From: JAJRTA01 sp965603125
GTDB taxonomy: Bacteria; Zixibacteria; MSB-5A5; GN15; FEB-12
Assembly (NCBI GenBank): GCA_965603125.1
Contig: CBFDBU010000002.1
Span: forward strand, 124,001-188,000
Direction: 5' to 3'
DNA length: 64,000 nt
The position numbers were made by a program, and so were the translations under genes. The notes under the pieces are model-generated. The model had not been told where the DNA came from, ran no database searches, and saw nothing but the letters and a program-made list of their open reading frames with translations. This document shows positions 25,753 through 33,915 of the stretch, in pieces. Within the stretch, counting starts at the first letter, position 1; every line of letters starts with the position of its first letter.

Positions 25753-27204
25753 ATGGACTCCGGCGTAGTTCTGACTATATCGTTCATTGTTTACAGCGTG
25801 GGCATTGTCGCATTCGGCCTGTATTCCACCAGGTTGAGAAAGAAGACCGAGGACGATTTCGTTCTGGCCAACCGGGAACTGGGGCCGTGGTCGTCGTCGC
25901 TGTCGGCGTCAGCCAGTTCTGAGTCGGGCTGGGTGATGCTGGGACTTGTGGGCGAAGCGTACGCTTTCGGCTTTTCCGCCCTGTGGATTATCCCCGGAAT
26001 CGCCGTCGGGTATCTTTTCAACTGGTTTGTCCTGGCCGAGCGACTCAGGAAAAGCACGCGCACCAGCGGGGCTGTGACTCTGACCCAGTATATTGTCGAT
26101 CGCTTCGGGAAAGGTTCGCTGGCGCTCAGGCTCATCCCCGTACTGGTAATAACGGCGGCCATGCTTGGTTATGTAGCCGCCCAGATGAACGCCGCCGGAA
26201 AGGCGTTTGACGCCGCCTTTGATCTGCCGTACGAGTGGGGTGTCCTCGTGGGCGCCGCCATAATCCTGACCTACACCGTGACCGGGGGCTTCCGGGCCAT
26301 CTGCTGGACCGACATCATCCAGGCCAGCTTCATGGTTATCGCGCTCATCGTAATGCCCATCGTGACATTCGGAAAACTGGCCGACTATGCCACGTTTGAA
26401 TCCCTCCTTGCCGAAAGCGATCCCGGCCTTCTGAGTTTTGCCTCCGGCAGAACCGGTTTTGCGGCTCTGGGGTTCGTGGTCGGACTATTGGGAATCGGGC
26501 TTGGCTATCCGGGTCAGCCGCACGTGCTGTCGAGATTCATGGCAGCAAAAGGCGTTGAGACGGTCAGAAAAGCAGGCCTGATCGCGTTTGGGTGGTTTAT
26601 CTTAGTCTATACCGGCGCGATCTATTTCGGCCTTTTCGCACGCGCCTATTTCGGCGAGCTTGCCGACCCGGAACAAGCGCTGCCGATTGCAGTGGGGGAG
26701 TTCCTGCCGCCGATCTTGGGAGGGTTTGTCATTGCGGCCATAGTCTCGGCGATTTGCTCGACCGCCGATTCGCAGCTTATTGTAGTATCAAGCACTATCT
26801 CCCGCGACGTCGTCCCGCTCTTTCGAAAGAAGGCCGCCAACCTGCTGACCACCCAGCGCTGGGACCGGTGGGTGCTGGTAGTTCTGGCTCTGCTATCTGT
26901 TGTTTTCGCGCTCACGGAAAATCGCGTCATCTTTGAATTCGTCCTCTATGCCTGGTCGGTGCTGGGCGCCGCCTTCGGGCCGGTAGTCATACTGGGCCTG
27001 CTGTGGAAACGAACCACCGCGGCGGGCGCGGCAGCCGGGATGCTGACCGGAGCTATCGTCACCGTTATCTGGCGCAACATCCCTGTGCTCAAGGGGGCTG
27101 TCTACGAATTGGTGCCGGCCTTCGTGCTGGCCTTCCTGGCGGTGTTGGTGGTGAGTCTTCTCACGTCGCCGAGAGGCGACCACAACCCTGGCGGCTCGGC
27201 ATAG
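25753..27204 (+). CDS. Sodium:solute symporter, PutP-like
   Basis: An inner-membrane sodium-coupled transporter of the SSS family, with about 13 helices in 483 residues. The N-terminal SARRxxFxLANRELGPW-like segment (DDFVLANRELGPWSSSLSAS), the SESGWVMLGLVGEAYAFG stretch, GYPGQPHVLSRFMA and AIVSAICSTADSQLIVVSS are all typical of the sodium/proline symporter subgroup, including the Na2-site Ser residues. Proline is therefore the best guess for the substrate, but related members carry other solutes. No proline dehydrogenase gene is nearby. Confidence 0.9.
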   Translation: MDSGVVLTISFIVYSVGIVAFGLYSTRLRKKTEDDFVLANRELGPWSSSLSASASSESGWVMLGLVGEAYAFGFSALWIIPGIAVGYLFNWFVLAERLRKSTRTSGAVTLTQYIVDRFGKGSLALRLIPVLVITAAMLGYVAAQMNAAGKAFDAAFDLPYEWGVLVGAAIILTYTVTGGFRAICWTDIIQASFMVIALIVMPIVTFGKLADYATFESLLAESDPGLLSFASGRTGFAALGFVVGLLGIGLGYPGQPHVLSRFMAAKGVETVRKAGLIAFGWFILVYTGAIYFGLFARAYFGELADPEQALPIAVGEFLPPILGGFVIAAIVSAICSTADSQLIVVSSTISRDVVPLFRKKAANLLTTQRWDRWVLVVLALLSVVFALTENRVIFEFVLYAWSVLGAAFGPVVILGLLWKRTTAAGAAAGMLTGAIVTVIWRNIPVLKGAVYELVPAFVLAFLAVLVVSLLTSPRGDHNPGGSA

Positions 27205-27215
27205 CAGTCGGGGGG

Positions 27216-27590
27216 TCATACACCGTCGGGTGGCTGTTTCAAAGCTGTTTGGAACGGGAATTCAGCCCGGAAAGAGACACCCCCAAACAAGTTTGAGGGT
27301 GCCACCCAGCCGTTGAAATCGAGGGCCCGGACCATGAGCGAGTTGACCAGCGTGGCGTTGACGGCCGGCATTTTGTCGCCGAAGCCAAGTAGTGTGGCCT
27401 CTTCTTTGCCGCCCATGCCGGTGTAAATGTCACGGAGGATGTTGACGTCTCTGGTGTGATAGCCTCCGTATGCGCAGCCGACAGAGTCATAGAGATAGCG
27501 TTTTACTTCGCCCACGACGTTGTCGGGAACGTCTTCGTACTTCAACTGGAGTGCGAACTCAGCTATCTGTCTTGCGATTGACTTGTTCAT
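27216..27590 (-). pseudogene. MmgE/PrpD family protein, N-terminal stub
   Basis: The first 100 or so residues match the MmgE/PrpD family (2-methylcitrate dehydratase and relatives): IAEFALQLKYEDVPDNVV, RYLYDSVGCAYGGY and LVNSLMVRALDFNG. Complete members have about 450 residues. After ALDFN the frame runs into unrelated sequence that is part of a hairpin-rich repeat (27225-27310) and soon stops. So this is a truncated remnant. It lies downstream of the homoaconitase-like gene on the same strand, which suggests the two once formed a pathway operon. Confidence 0.8.
27225..27310. repeat. Hairpin-rich repeat at the PrpD break point
   Basis: Contains CCCCCAAAC-AA-GTTTGAGGG and inverted CGGG/CCCG blocks. 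The PrpD similarity ends exactly where this begins, so it marks the truncation boundary. Confidence 0.45.
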
Positions 27591-27639
27591 CAAACGTATC
27601 CTGTTCATCTATGTCGGACTTTCTTTCGTTTCTTCGTAG

Positions 27640-27692
27640 GTCAGGACCCCCGTGGTCCTGACACCGGTGTCGAAACCGCAACGGTTTTGACC
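27640..27692. repeat. Double-hairpin palindrome with GTAGGTC/GACCTAC ends
   Basis: Two hairpins, GTCAGGACC/GGTCCTGAC and GTCGAAACCG/CGGTTTTGAC, lie between outer inverted ends. It is related to the element at 24325-24360 and overlaps the 3' end of the neighbouring membrane-protein gene. Confidence 0.6.
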
Positions 27693-28246
27693 TACAACTG
27701 TACTGCCGCAACATTGGACCATTTGAACACAAGTTCGCCTATAGCGTATAGGAAGAGGCCAAGCCAAGCCAGACCGATCAGAATGACCACGCAACGGAAG
27801 AACTCGGTTGCGGTGGCACCCTTCGACAGCCGTTTGCGGTCACGAACCAACGGCCGTTTGCGGTCACGAAACGGTTCTGTCATGATGTGCCCATAGCCGA
27901 ATACATTCGGGTATTGTCTGAAATCTAATGAATAGTAGAATGTCTTGATCATCTCAGGATTCTCCCGAGCCAGCCGAATGGCATCGTCTCTCCAGCGATG
28001 CGAGTAAAAACGGCTAATGGTGATGGTTTTCCACCATTGGAAGCAGAACACAAGACTGACTAACGAGATACCAGAAAAGATTTCCCAAGGCAACTTGTCA
28101 TCACCCACAAGATTAGATAGGACCAACGTCAATGCACCTACATTGAGTACAAGGTACACATTGGATCTTATCCAGAACAACCTCGTTTCCTCGTAATGTT
28201 TCTCAATCAGAAACTTGATTTTGTCAAACAACGTGACCGAACTCAC
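27692..28246 (-). CDS. Two-span membrane protein of unknown function
   Basis: A 184-residue protein. Residues 28-45 (SNVYLVLNVGALTLVLS) and 56-70 form a hydrophobic hairpin, and a third span lies near 148-168. The layout resembles small RipA-like octameric membrane proteins (a FWIRSNVYL entry into the first helix), but I am not sure. Residues RDRKRPLV RDRKRLSK are encoded by a 24-base tandem duplication. Its GC content is lower than its neighbours, and it stands between a homoaconitase-like gene and the PrpD stub, so it may be an insertion. Confidence 0.6.
   Translation of the reverse strand: MSSVTLFDKIKFLIEKHYEETRLFWIRSNVYLVLNVGALTLVLSNLVGDDKLPWEIFSGISLVSLVFCFQWWKTITISRFYSHRWRDDAIRLARENPEMIKTFYYSLDFRQYPNVFGYGHIMTEPFRDRKRPLVRDRKRLSKGATATEFFRCVVILIGLAWLGLFLYAIGELVFKWSNVAAVQL
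27829..27870 (-). repeat. 24-base in-frame tandem duplication
   Basis: The 18-base string GCCGTTTGCGGTCACGAA occurs at 27829 and 27853, a period of 24 bases. It doubles an 8-residue charged unit in the membrane protein without breaking its frame. Confidence 0.85.
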
Positions 28247-28293
28247 TCTTCACTCTCCTTATATGCGTCACAGTACCATTATGAAGCGTCTAG

Positions 28294-30279
28294 TCAGACA
28301 GCGATTCTACCTGCTACCCAATTTTCCAACCCGCCGGCGACGATCAGTTCCTGCGCAGCGGCGCCGAGGGGGCTGAGCCGGTACTGTTTGCCGTCAGCGG
28401 TGAGGGTAGCTTTCGCAAAATCGACAGTGGCTTCAATATTGGTGACCACGGTCAGCTTTTCAGTCCCGAACTTCGCCTTGAGATCGCGCACAAGGACGGG
28501 CGCTTCGATGACCAGAAAGCCGTTGTTAATGGCGTTCCGCTTGTACGTTTCACTGAACGACCCGGCCAGCACGAGGCGGATGCCGCGATACTTCAGAGCC
28601 GTGGCCGCCTGCTCGCGCGAGGAGCCAGCGCCGAAATTGAACCCCCCGACCAGGAGATCACCCTCTTTGACGAGCTTGCCGAATTCGCCGTCATAGTTCT
28701 CCATCACTACCGATGCCTGCTGCTCAGGCGTGAAGTCATCGATATATGTGTATTTACCGGGGTAGATGCCGTCCGTGTTTAGATTATCGAGATGGCAGAA
28801 GATCAAGTCACCTGTGATTTCGGACGGGAAGCCGTCGATGATCGCCACGTCGGTAGTCTCAGCCGGGCTGTCATTGACGCGCATATCGGCCACAGGCTGC
28901 GTCTGTTCGAATTCCCACGGCATATCGATATACCCCGAGAGGGCCGACGCCACCACGACGGCGGGGGAAGCCAGGTACGCCTGGGCGGTTTTTGAGCCCA
29001 TGCGGCCCTTGAAATTGCGGTTGGTGGCCGAGATGCCGACCTCACCATCTTTGAGAAGCCCTTTGCCCAGCCCGATACAGGGGCCGCATCCGGGCGGGAG
29101 CGGTTCGGCGCCGGCATTGAGAAGCGCCTGCCAGTCGCCGCGCCGTTCGCTTTCGGCCTGGACCTCGCTTGACGCGGCCGCGATGTAAAACTCGACACCA
29201 TCGGCGATCTTCTTGCCGCGTACGACCTCGGCAGCCTGGGCCAGGTCCTCGACCCGGCTGTTCACGCAGGACACTAAGTATGCTTTCTGAATGTTCAGCT
29301 TCCGCTTGCGCATTTCAGAAACCGGCGTCATCACTTTGACATGATCGGGACCGGCCACGTGCGGTGTGACCGTGGCCAGATCGAGAGTCAACTCCCGAGC
29401 GTAGAAAGCACCCTCGTCCGGTGAGAGCAAGCTCTGTTTCAGATCAGCCAGGCGTTGCCCGTTCAGGCGGGGACGGTGACCTGCGGCGTCAACGTCGGAG
29501 GGGACTCCGGCGGGGCCTCGTTTCTCCACGAACGCGATCCGCTCCTTCAACCACTCCACCGTGACCTCATCCACCGGAAAGAGACCCGCCAGAGCGCCCC
29601 ACTCGGTAGTCATGTTTGCGATTGTCAGCCGGTCGTCGATAGTAAGCGCCGCCACTCCCGGCCCGGTGAACTCGACGGCGTGGTTGAGCACCTCGTCGCT
29701 GTTGAAGAACCCGCAGAGCGTCAGTATGACATCTTTGCCCGTTACGCCCGCTCTGAGACGGCCGCGCAGTTCACATCGCGCTACCGGCGGCACCTGCCAC
29801 CAGGTACGGCCGGTGGCCCAGATGGCGGCCGCATCAGTGCGCACTACCGGCGTGCCGAGGCAGCCCAGCCCGCCGTACATGTTGGAGTGACTGTCGGAGG
29901 CCACCACCATTGTCTGCGGCCAGGCGTAGCCTTCTTCGCACATTATCTGATGCCCGATGCCGCGGCTGGCGCCGTAGAAATCCACTCCCATCGCTTCTGC
30001 AAAGGCGGCGATCTTCCGGTACTTGGCCATGTTGGTTTCGCTCTTGTCCTGGACATTGTGATCCAGTGCAAAAACCACCTGGCGCGGCCGGGCGACCTGG
30101 GCTGCTCCAATGCCGTTGAACTTGGGGATCACGGCGCCGGTATTGTCATGGGTCATGACGTGGGCGGGACGGACCGACAAATAGTCGCCGCTGTGGACGA
30201 CGTGTCCGTCCTCAAGCCCCACCGCAAACCGTTGGGCGATTTTCTCGATTAGATTCTGACCTGCTGTTCTCACTGACAC
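28294..30279 (-). CDS. Homoaconitase-like hydratase (fungal Lys4 type), single chain
   Basis: A 661-residue aconitase-superfamily enzyme with the large iron-sulfur part and the swivel domain in one chain. The stretches ASDSHSNMYGGLGCLGTP, VRTDAAAIWATGRTWWQVPP and NMTTEWGALAGLFPVDE closely recall fungal homoaconitase (Lys4/LysF). The cluster cysteines lie in VSCVNSR and CGPCIGLG; the swivel shows NFGAGSSREQAATALKYRG. Such enzymes hydrate/dehydrate homocitrate or isopropylmalate-like acids. No homocitrate synthase or leuA lies nearby, so the substrate is open. The HD-like gene lies 86 bases upstream and a PrpD stub lies downstream. Confidence 0.85.
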   Translation of the reverse strand: MSVRTAGQNLIEKIAQRFAVGLEDGHVVHSGDYLSVRPAHVMTHDNTGAVIPKFNGIGAAQVARPRQVVFALDHNVQDKSETNMAKYRKIAAFAEAMGVDFYGASRGIGHQIMCEEGYAWPQTMVVASDSHSNMYGGLGCLGTPVVRTDAAAIWATGRTWWQVPPVARCELRGRLRAGVTGKDVILTLCGFFNSDEVLNHAVEFTGPGVAALTIDDRLTIANMTTEWGALAGLFPVDEVTVEWLKERIAFVEKRGPAGVPSDVDAAGHRPRLNGQRLADLKQSLLSPDEGAFYARELTLDLATVTPHVAGPDHVKVMTPVSEMRKRKLNIQKAYLVSCVNSRVEDLAQAAEVVRGKKIADGVEFYIAAASSEVQAESERRGDWQALLNAGAEPLPPGCGPCIGLGKGLLKDGEVGISATNRNFKGRMGSKTAQAYLASPAVVVASALSGYIDMPWEFEQTQPVADMRVNDSPAETTDVAIIDGFPSEITGDLIFCHLDNLNTDGIYPGKYTYIDDFTPEQQASVVMENYDGEFGKLVKEGDLLVGGFNFGAGSSREQAATALKYRGIRLVLAGSFSETYKRNAINNGFLVIEAPVLVRDLKAKFGTEKLTVVTNIEATVDFAKATLTADGKQYRLSPLGAAAQELIVAGGLENWVAGRIAV

Positions 30280-30365
30280 CTCAGCGTTTTTTTGAGTCTC
30301 TCGGCCACCCTGTCGGCTGCCTTCCGTCGGCAGGTGTTGGGCAAGGGGACACGCCGTCGTGTGCT

Positions 30366-30899
30366 TTACTTGACAAGTTCGAAGTCAATGAAGTCGGCAT
30401 GGTGGAAGATAATAGACTCCGGCAGCCGTTTTTCACCGGTCCCTTCCTTGGAATGCGTTGCGATAACGTGCATGACCCGTGACGGCAGATCGTGCTTGAA
30501 GGCGAGTCCGACGCCGCTGAACGGGTGGCGGATATGTTTGCCGTAGTCGGATTTGACCGGCCTGCCGTCGACGATCTCGAACTCCAGCAGTTTGCCGACA
30601 TCGGCCAGCAGAGCACCGGCAATGAGATAGTCGCGATTGACCGGCGTTTTGCCTGCACCGTGCACCTCGTCAAGGACCTGGTCGCACGCCATACACATCC
30701 GGCACACCGCCCGGACGTGATCGATGAACGTTATCCTGACATTTTCAGCCAGAAGGGTAAAGGGGATGCCGCGCAGGAGTTCTTCCGTCCAGCCGCGGAA
30801 CTGGATTGCATCCTGCCAGCAGTCGATCACCTTGTTCTGGAGGTCAGCTTCTTCTATGTCCCTTATCTCGGGGAGCAGTCTCAGGACCAATTCTCTCAT
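30366..30899 (-). CDS. HD-superfamily-like protein with degenerate metal motif
   Basis: About 177 residues arranged like an HD phosphohydrolase: ITFIDHVRAVCRMC, then GALLADVGKLLEFE, HPFSGVGLA, IATHSKEG and IIFHHADFIDF. In true HD enzymes the second block reads H-D; here it is A-D, so one metal ligand is lost although the other histidines and the last aspartate remain. The ATG at 30899 is chosen because upstream sequence is arginine-rich and unlike the family. It lies 86 bases before the homoaconitase-like gene on the same strand, so they are probably co-transcribed. Confidence 0.72.
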   Translation of the reverse strand: MRELVLRLLPEIRDIEEADLQNKVIDCWQDAIQFRGWTEELLRGIPFTLLAENVRITFIDHVRAVCRMCMACDQVLDEVHGAGKTPVNRDYLIAGALLADVGKLLEFEIVDGRPVKSDYGKHIRHPFSGVGLAFKHDLPSRVMHVIATHSKEGTGEKRLPESIIFHHADFIDFELVK

Positions 30900-31201
30900 T
30901 TCAGCCTCGCGATCATGTTCGCGTCCGGGTCGGTTAAGGCCCGCTCCAGACGGCATTACCGGGGTCATCGACGGTTCAAAAAGACCCCTTCTACAAGAAG
31001 GGTTGCACAAGATATCGCAGGTCCTGCAGGAAATCAATCCTTTTTGGGTCTGTCGGCAACGCAGGCGGGCCCGTAACCGGACAGGGTGACAAGCCCGCTC
31101 CACAGATGAACTCCCCGTTGCTGCCGACGTTTGATCGGACCGGAGGTGGCGCTACGGTCGTTACACAATTGGAGAGTAACGCTCGTCTTACTTATTTGGC
31201 C
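30900..31201. other. Intergenic stretch between divergent genes
   Basis: About 300 bases before the plus-strand promoter at 31202. It holds one tight hairpin, CCCTTCT-ACA-AGAAGGG (30986-31002), preceded by TTCAAAAAGA and followed about 50 bases later by TTTTTGG. No credible gene seen. Confidence 0.5.
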
Positions 31202-31229
31202 TTGTCAAAGCTGCATTTCCTGCTATATT
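31202..31229 (+). promoter_or_regulatory. Promoter of the first giant secreted protein
   Basis: TTGTCA, 16 bases, TATATT. It lies about 33 bases before the start codon at 31262. Confidence 0.7.
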
Positions 31230-31261
31230 GGCGGGGTCTGATACTTTTACGTTGGTTGGGA

Positions 31262-33754
31262 ATGGCTGGACGACTTACGCGATCATTGAGCTTTGCCGGG
31301 TGCCTGACAGCTATCTGCGCGGCTGGCATTGCCGCCCAGCCTGGGCCGCTGCCTGACTCTGCAGCCTCCGCGAAGTTTAACCTGTCTTCCGCTGCCCTTG
31401 CCGTTGCACCGACGATCAGTTGCCAGATTCACCGCAACGGCCACTTGTGGGCGACGATCAACAATAACGGAGTCGTCGGCAACGTCTTCGGGTTCGGCCT
31501 TCCCGAGTCGCGCAGGACGGCGCCGTCGTTCTATTATCCAGGGTACAGCCGTATCCAGCACGGCTATCACGCCGGTCTCTGGGTGGGTGGCGTAGTCGGC
31601 CGTGACACGCTGGTCTCCACGACGATCGACGAGTTGTTCAACACGGAGTTCTGGCCGGACGAGTATCCGTTCGGAGAGTTTGAAGTACGCACAGACGGCT
31701 CATCTTCATCTTCGGTTGATCTGCAGACCGTTGGTGAAGCCGAGTTCCAGGCCATCTACGCGGACACTTTTGAGCAGCAGGCTTTTGTTCCATACAACAC
31801 CTACGACAATCGTAAACACCGGCCACTGAACATCTCCGTGGTACAGACCAGCTTCTCGTGGGCTTACGAGTACGCCCAGGACTTCGTGATCGTCGACTAC
31901 ATCATCAGGAATATCGGTGAAGACACCATCAGGTCGGCCTTTGCGGGTATCTACTATAACGGCTGTATTCAGCATCAGGGGGAACTGCCTTATCCCCAGC
32001 CGGACGACCTGGAAGGTTACATTTACTCCGCTCCCTACGAGTTCGAGGAGTTGGGCGATGAACTGATGCAGATCAGCTACATCGTGGACAAGGACGGTTA
32101 CGCGGGCTGGATGGGCTGGGATTTCGTGCGCTCACCGCACACCTTCGGCATTGCGCCGCTGAAAGTTCCCCGGACTGCCTTCACCAACAACTTCAATTGG
32201 TGGATCAGCCAGCGGGGAGCGTGGAACAACTGGGCTCCCCGGATGGAGGGCAGCGCCGTCTACCCGTTCCGCTACTTCTACGGTGGCTTTGGAGCCCCCC
32301 TCAGCGACAGGAACCGGTACTATCTGATGTCCAAGCCGGAGATCGACTACAGCGGGTTTGAGGCCTATATCGACCACACCGATGACGGCTGGCTGCCGCG
32401 TCCCAGCAGCGGCTTCAGGATCGCCCAGGGGCACCAGGTGAAGTTTGTCACTTCGTGGGGACCTTTCAACCTGCCGCCCGCGAGAGCCGAGACGCTGGCG
32501 GTGGTGATGGCGATCGGCAGGGATGCCCATACCAATCCGGATGCCTACCGGGAGTGGTTCAACCCCCGGCACCCGGCAGAATTCCTGGACTATCTCAACT
32601 TCGATGATCTGATCTCCAACGTCCGCTGGGCGAAAATGATCTACGACAATCCGGGCATCGATACCGACGGCGACGGTGACTCCGGCAAATGGTTCCTGCA
32701 CTACGACCCGACCACGATGGAGACACTGAAGGTGTTCTACGAGGGTGACGGCGTACCGGACCTGAGGGGCGCTTCTCCGCCCCCGCCCCCGCCGGTAAGG
32801 ATCATCACCGAAGAGGGCCGCCTGACTCTTCGCTGGAACGGGCATAACACCGAGAACCATATCGATCCCATGACGTTCGTCAAGGATTTCGAGGGTTACC
32901 GGGTTTATCTGGCGCGGTCCGCATTAGAGCAGGAGGCGGTCCTGTTGGCCTCGTACGATCTGGAGGATTACAACCGCTATGGCTGGAACGACAAGCACCG
33001 GCGCTACGAGTTGACGGAAGTCCCCTTTACGCTGGATTCCCTGCGTAAGCTGTATGGTGACTCGTTTGATCCGCTCGACTACACTCCCAGCAACCCGCTT
33101 TACTTCAACGACGCCGTTTACTATTTCCAGGCGCTTGACTACAACGCCTCGGATTTCCTGGATCCCGTCGGCATCCACAAGCGGTATCCCGACGCCGAGC
33201 TGGACACCTCCGATGTCGATGAAGAGAGCTATATTCGCTACTACGAATGGGAATACGTGATCGAAAACCTGCTGCCGACCATACCCTACTACGTATCAGT
33301 GACGGCCTTCGATTATGGCCACCCGGGCAAAGCCTTGGCTCCGCTGGAGTCATCGATCGAGGGCGGAATGGTTGAGGTGATGGCCGTCAGGAAGGGCGAA
33401 CAGGTGCTTCAGGACGGCAAGCTCAACGTCTACTGCTACCCCAATCCCTACCGGATCGACGACAGCTACTACACCCACGGCTTTGAGAATCGCCTTGATG
33501 AAACCGGGCCGGAGCGCGCGCGCTCAATCTACTTTGCCAATCTTCCCAACCGGTGCACGATCTCCATCTATTCTCTCGATGGTGATCTCGTACGAAAATT
33601 CGAGCACGACGAACCGGCCGGGAGCGGCAAGGCCTCAGTGCACCGGTGGAACGTGATCACCCGCAATACTGAAGCGGTCGTGTCCGGTCTTTACTACTGG
33701 GTGGTCGAATCAACCTATGGCAACCAGATCGGCAAGTTGGTGATTCTCAAGTAG
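31262..33754 (+). CDS. Large secreted protein with C-terminal sorting-type domain (paralog 1)
   Basis: About 830 residues. A signal peptide (start RSLSFAGCLTAICAAGIAAQ) is followed by the family head IHRNGHLWATINNNGVVGN and GLWVGGVVGRDTLV. Mid-protein, DTDGDGDSGKWF resembles a calcium-binding loop, then a fibronectin-like part begins at LTLRWNGHNTENH. The C-terminus has YCYPNPYRIDD and ends GLYYWVVESTYGNQIGKLV, like the sorting domains of type IX-secreted proteins. The start at 31262 gives a proper signal peptide. The next gene is a paralog of the same layout. Role unknown; extracellular or surface bound. Confidence 0.82.
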   Translation: MAGRLTRSLSFAGCLTAICAAGIAAQPGPLPDSAASAKFNLSSAALAVAPTISCQIHRNGHLWATINNNGVVGNVFGFGLPESRRTAPSFYYPGYSRIQHGYHAGLWVGGVVGRDTLVSTTIDELFNTEFWPDEYPFGEFEVRTDGSSSSSVDLQTVGEAEFQAIYADTFEQQAFVPYNTYDNRKHRPLNISVVQTSFSWAYEYAQDFVIVDYIIRNIGEDTIRSAFAGIYYNGCIQHQGELPYPQPDDLEGYIYSAPYEFEELGDELMQISYIVDKDGYAGWMGWDFVRSPHTFGIAPLKVPRTAFTNNFNWWISQRGAWNNWAPRMEGSAVYPFRYFYGGFGAPLSDRNRYYLMSKPEIDYSGFEAYIDHTDDGWLPRPSSGFRIAQGHQVKFVTSWGPFNLPPARAETLAVVMAIGRDAHTNPDAYREWFNPRHPAEFLDYLNFDDLISNVRWAKMIYDNPGIDTDGDGDSGKWFLHYDPTTMETLKVFYEGDGVPDLRGASPPPPPPVRIITEEGRLTLRWNGHNTENHIDPMTFVKDFEGYRVYLARSALEQEAVLLASYDLEDYNRYGWNDKHRRYELTEVPFTLDSLRKLYGDSFDPLDYTPSNPLYFNDAVYYFQALDYNASDFLDPVGIHKRYPDAELDTSDVDEESYIRYYEWEYVIENLLPTIPYYVSVTAFDYGHPGKALAPLESSIEGGMVEVMAVRKGEQVLQDGKLNVYCYPNPYRIDDSYYTHGFENRLDETGPERARSIYFANLPNRCTISIYSLDGDLVRKFEHDEPAGSGKASVHRWNVITRNTEAVVSGLYYWVVESTYGNQIGKLVILK

Positions 33755-33915
33755 AGGACTATCACCACAGCCGCCGACCGTCTTGCGGCTTGCCGCCTAC
33801 GCCGCGGCACAGAGGGTGAAGGAATGTCAATGGTCGCACAAAAATCCGGAAGGCATATCGAAGAGATTATCAAAATACCAGCTAATGTTATATGGTTGCA
33901 GTTGGAGCAGCTTGG

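Noticed and set aside
27205..27310. Terminator for the symporter gene
   Set aside because: A hairpin exists but lacks a T run and is better explained as part of the repeat at the PrpD break.
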